Part shown: positions 5,881 through 6,376 of the stretch, piece by piece
Layout: each line of letters begins with the position of its first letter
Position numbering within the stretch: position 1 is the stretch's first letter
Assembly (NCBI GenBank): GCA_029058705.1
Contig: JAIDXA010000018.1
Coordinates: forward strand, 1-6,376
Source of the DNA: Paramuribaculum sp.
Lineage (GTDB): Bacteria > Bacteroidota > Bacteroidia > Bacteroidales > Muribaculaceae
DNA length: 6,376 nt
Direction of reading: 5' to 3'
Program-made: the position numbers and the translations under genes
The notes under the pieces: generated by a model
Told to the model about the DNA's origin: nothing
The model's database searches: none
Seen by the model: the letters and a program-made list of their open reading frames with translations, nothing else

Positions 5881-6312
5881 TCAGTATTTTCTAAGTGTTA
5901 TGCGTGCGCCTTCAGCGGTTGTCATGATGAGCTGCGAGTCAGTCAGGCGGTCTATGGTGTAATGCTGGATCCATCCGCGAGTGTCGTCGTTGGCGTCAGG
6001 CGGGGCAAAAACACCCCACGATGTGAGCTGGCAGGGGGATACGTTCGGAAACTCGAGAGCCAGATCTGGATAATCATAGGTCATGTTTGCGGTGTGGCGG
6101 ATGTTGGCGTAGCATGTCAGATGGGCGGTGTGGCGGTAGAAGCAGTAGTAGCGTTCGGGTGCAGTGACTGTTGTTCCGTCGGGGTAGACGATTTCGGTGA
6201 CCTGCCATTGTCCGGCGAGTTTCCCTATCAGCGGAAGCTCGCGGCAGCCGGACGCCATTGAAAGGAGTGCGGCAAGTCCGATGAAGCAGACGAGTTTTTT
6301 TATTTTATCCAT
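5881..6312 (-). CDS. Small lipocalin-like lipoprotein
   Basis: A 143-residue predicted lipoprotein. Residues 1-22 form a signal peptide with Lys near the start (MDKIKKLVCFIGLAALL), and the lipobox MASGC puts the lipidated Cys at 23. The mature part begins with GKLAGQWQVTEIVYPDGTTV at about 30-49 and ends with IDRLTDSQLIMTTAEGARITLRKY-type strands, a pattern seen in small Bacteroidetes lipocalin-like beta-barrel lipoproteins. Two Cys at about residues 57 and 67 and a third near 93 could allow a disulfide. No enzymatic motif is visible and the ligand is unknown. Its start overlaps the end of the preceding minus-strand gene by 13 bp and the first YkuD gene follows after 7 bp, so it belongs to the same operon. 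The lipoprotein call is firm; the lipocalin-like fold is a pattern-based guess. Confidence 0.85.
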   Translation of the reverse strand: MDKIKKLVCFIGLAALLSMASGCRELPLIGKLAGQWQVTEIVYPDGTTVTAPERYYCFYRHTAHLTCYANIRHTANMTYDYPDLALEFPNVSPCQLTSWGVFAPPDANDDTRGWIQHYTIDRLTDSQLIMTTAEGARITLRKY

Positions 6313-6376
6313 CCTGTTTTTCTTATGGTTATCATGGCGCCGAAGCTTTTTCCGAGCAGGTCGCCGCCATCGGCGC
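6300..6376 (-). CDS. C-terminal end of an unidentified gene, cut by the window edge
   Basis: On the minus strand one frame is open from the window edge to TAA at 6302-6300 and ends ADGGDLLGKSFGAMITIRKT followed by GWIK. Its composition looks like a normal folded protein, whereas another open frame here is a run of Arg and Lys. The stop overlaps the lipoprotein start by 13 bp, the same tight spacing seen through the rest of the operon. That makes it a likely first or upstream member of this transcription unit. Twenty-four residues are too few to assign a family. Confidence 0.55.
   Translation of the reverse strand, partial: ADGGDLLGKSFGAMITIRKTGWIK

Noticed and set aside
6313..6376. In-frame upstream extension of the lipoprotein gene on the minus strand
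   Set aside because: It reads as a run of Arg, Lys and His and would destroy the signal peptide. The ATG at 6312 gives a standard lipoprotein leader.
1..6376. CRISPR arrays, tRNA/rRNA genes, transposase or phage genes
   Set aside because: No regularly spaced repeats, tRNA-like folds or recombinase motifs were seen on either strand by eye.

Overview
The window looks like a chromosomal segment of a moderately GC-rich member of the Bacteroidales; a Muribaculaceae-type gut bacterium is my best guess. The reasons are the Obg/PgeF protein types, starts without clear Shine-Dalgarno sequences, a small lipocalin-like lipoprotein of Bacteroidetes style, secreted YkuD proteins, and a surface-glycan protein family common in Bacteroidales capsule loci. 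This placement comes from protein character alone and no database was searched.

Left part (1-1659, + strand): the end of a sugar-activation cluster. A CMP-nonulosonic acid synthetase (N-terminus cut off by the window) is followed 15 bp later by a CBS-domain plus sugar-1-phosphate nucleotidyltransferase fusion of PtmE/LegX type. In the Campylobacter legionaminic acid pathway, the PtmE-type enzyme makes GDP-glucosamine at the start and the CMP-synthetase activates the finished nonulosonic acid at the end. The pair therefore suggests a legionaminic-acid-like surface sugar pathway whose other genes lie upstream of the window.

Gene-free gap (1660-2028): 369 bp, mostly filled by an imperfect inverted-repeat element of about 206 bp (1740-1945). 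It has 24/25-nt outer arms, exact 11-nt inner arms and a 14-nt central palindrome. It looks like a dispersed, MITE-like or structured-RNA repeat and lies at a functional boundary between surface-sugar genes and housekeeping genes.

Middle (2029-4027, + strand): obgE (ribosome-assembly GTPase with a very acidic C-terminal tail) overlaps the start of pgeF (laccase-domain/YfiH protein) by 14 bp. This is a translationally coupled housekeeping pair.

Right part (4005-6376, - strand): a tight operon read right to left. It holds the last 24 codons of an unidentified gene, a lipocalin-like lipoprotein, two tandem secreted L,D-transpeptidase (YkuD) paralogues, and a glycan-associated protein with a GNGPSL motif that distantly resembles DUF115/GT42 sialyltransferases. 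Spacings run from a 13-bp overlap to a 23-bp gap. The last gene converges on pgeF and the two coding ends overlap by 23 bp, leaving no room for a conventional intergenic terminator. The operon's products are mostly exported and point to envelope or peptidoglycan work. The GT42-like protein could tie it to the CMP-sugar genes on the left, but that is inference.
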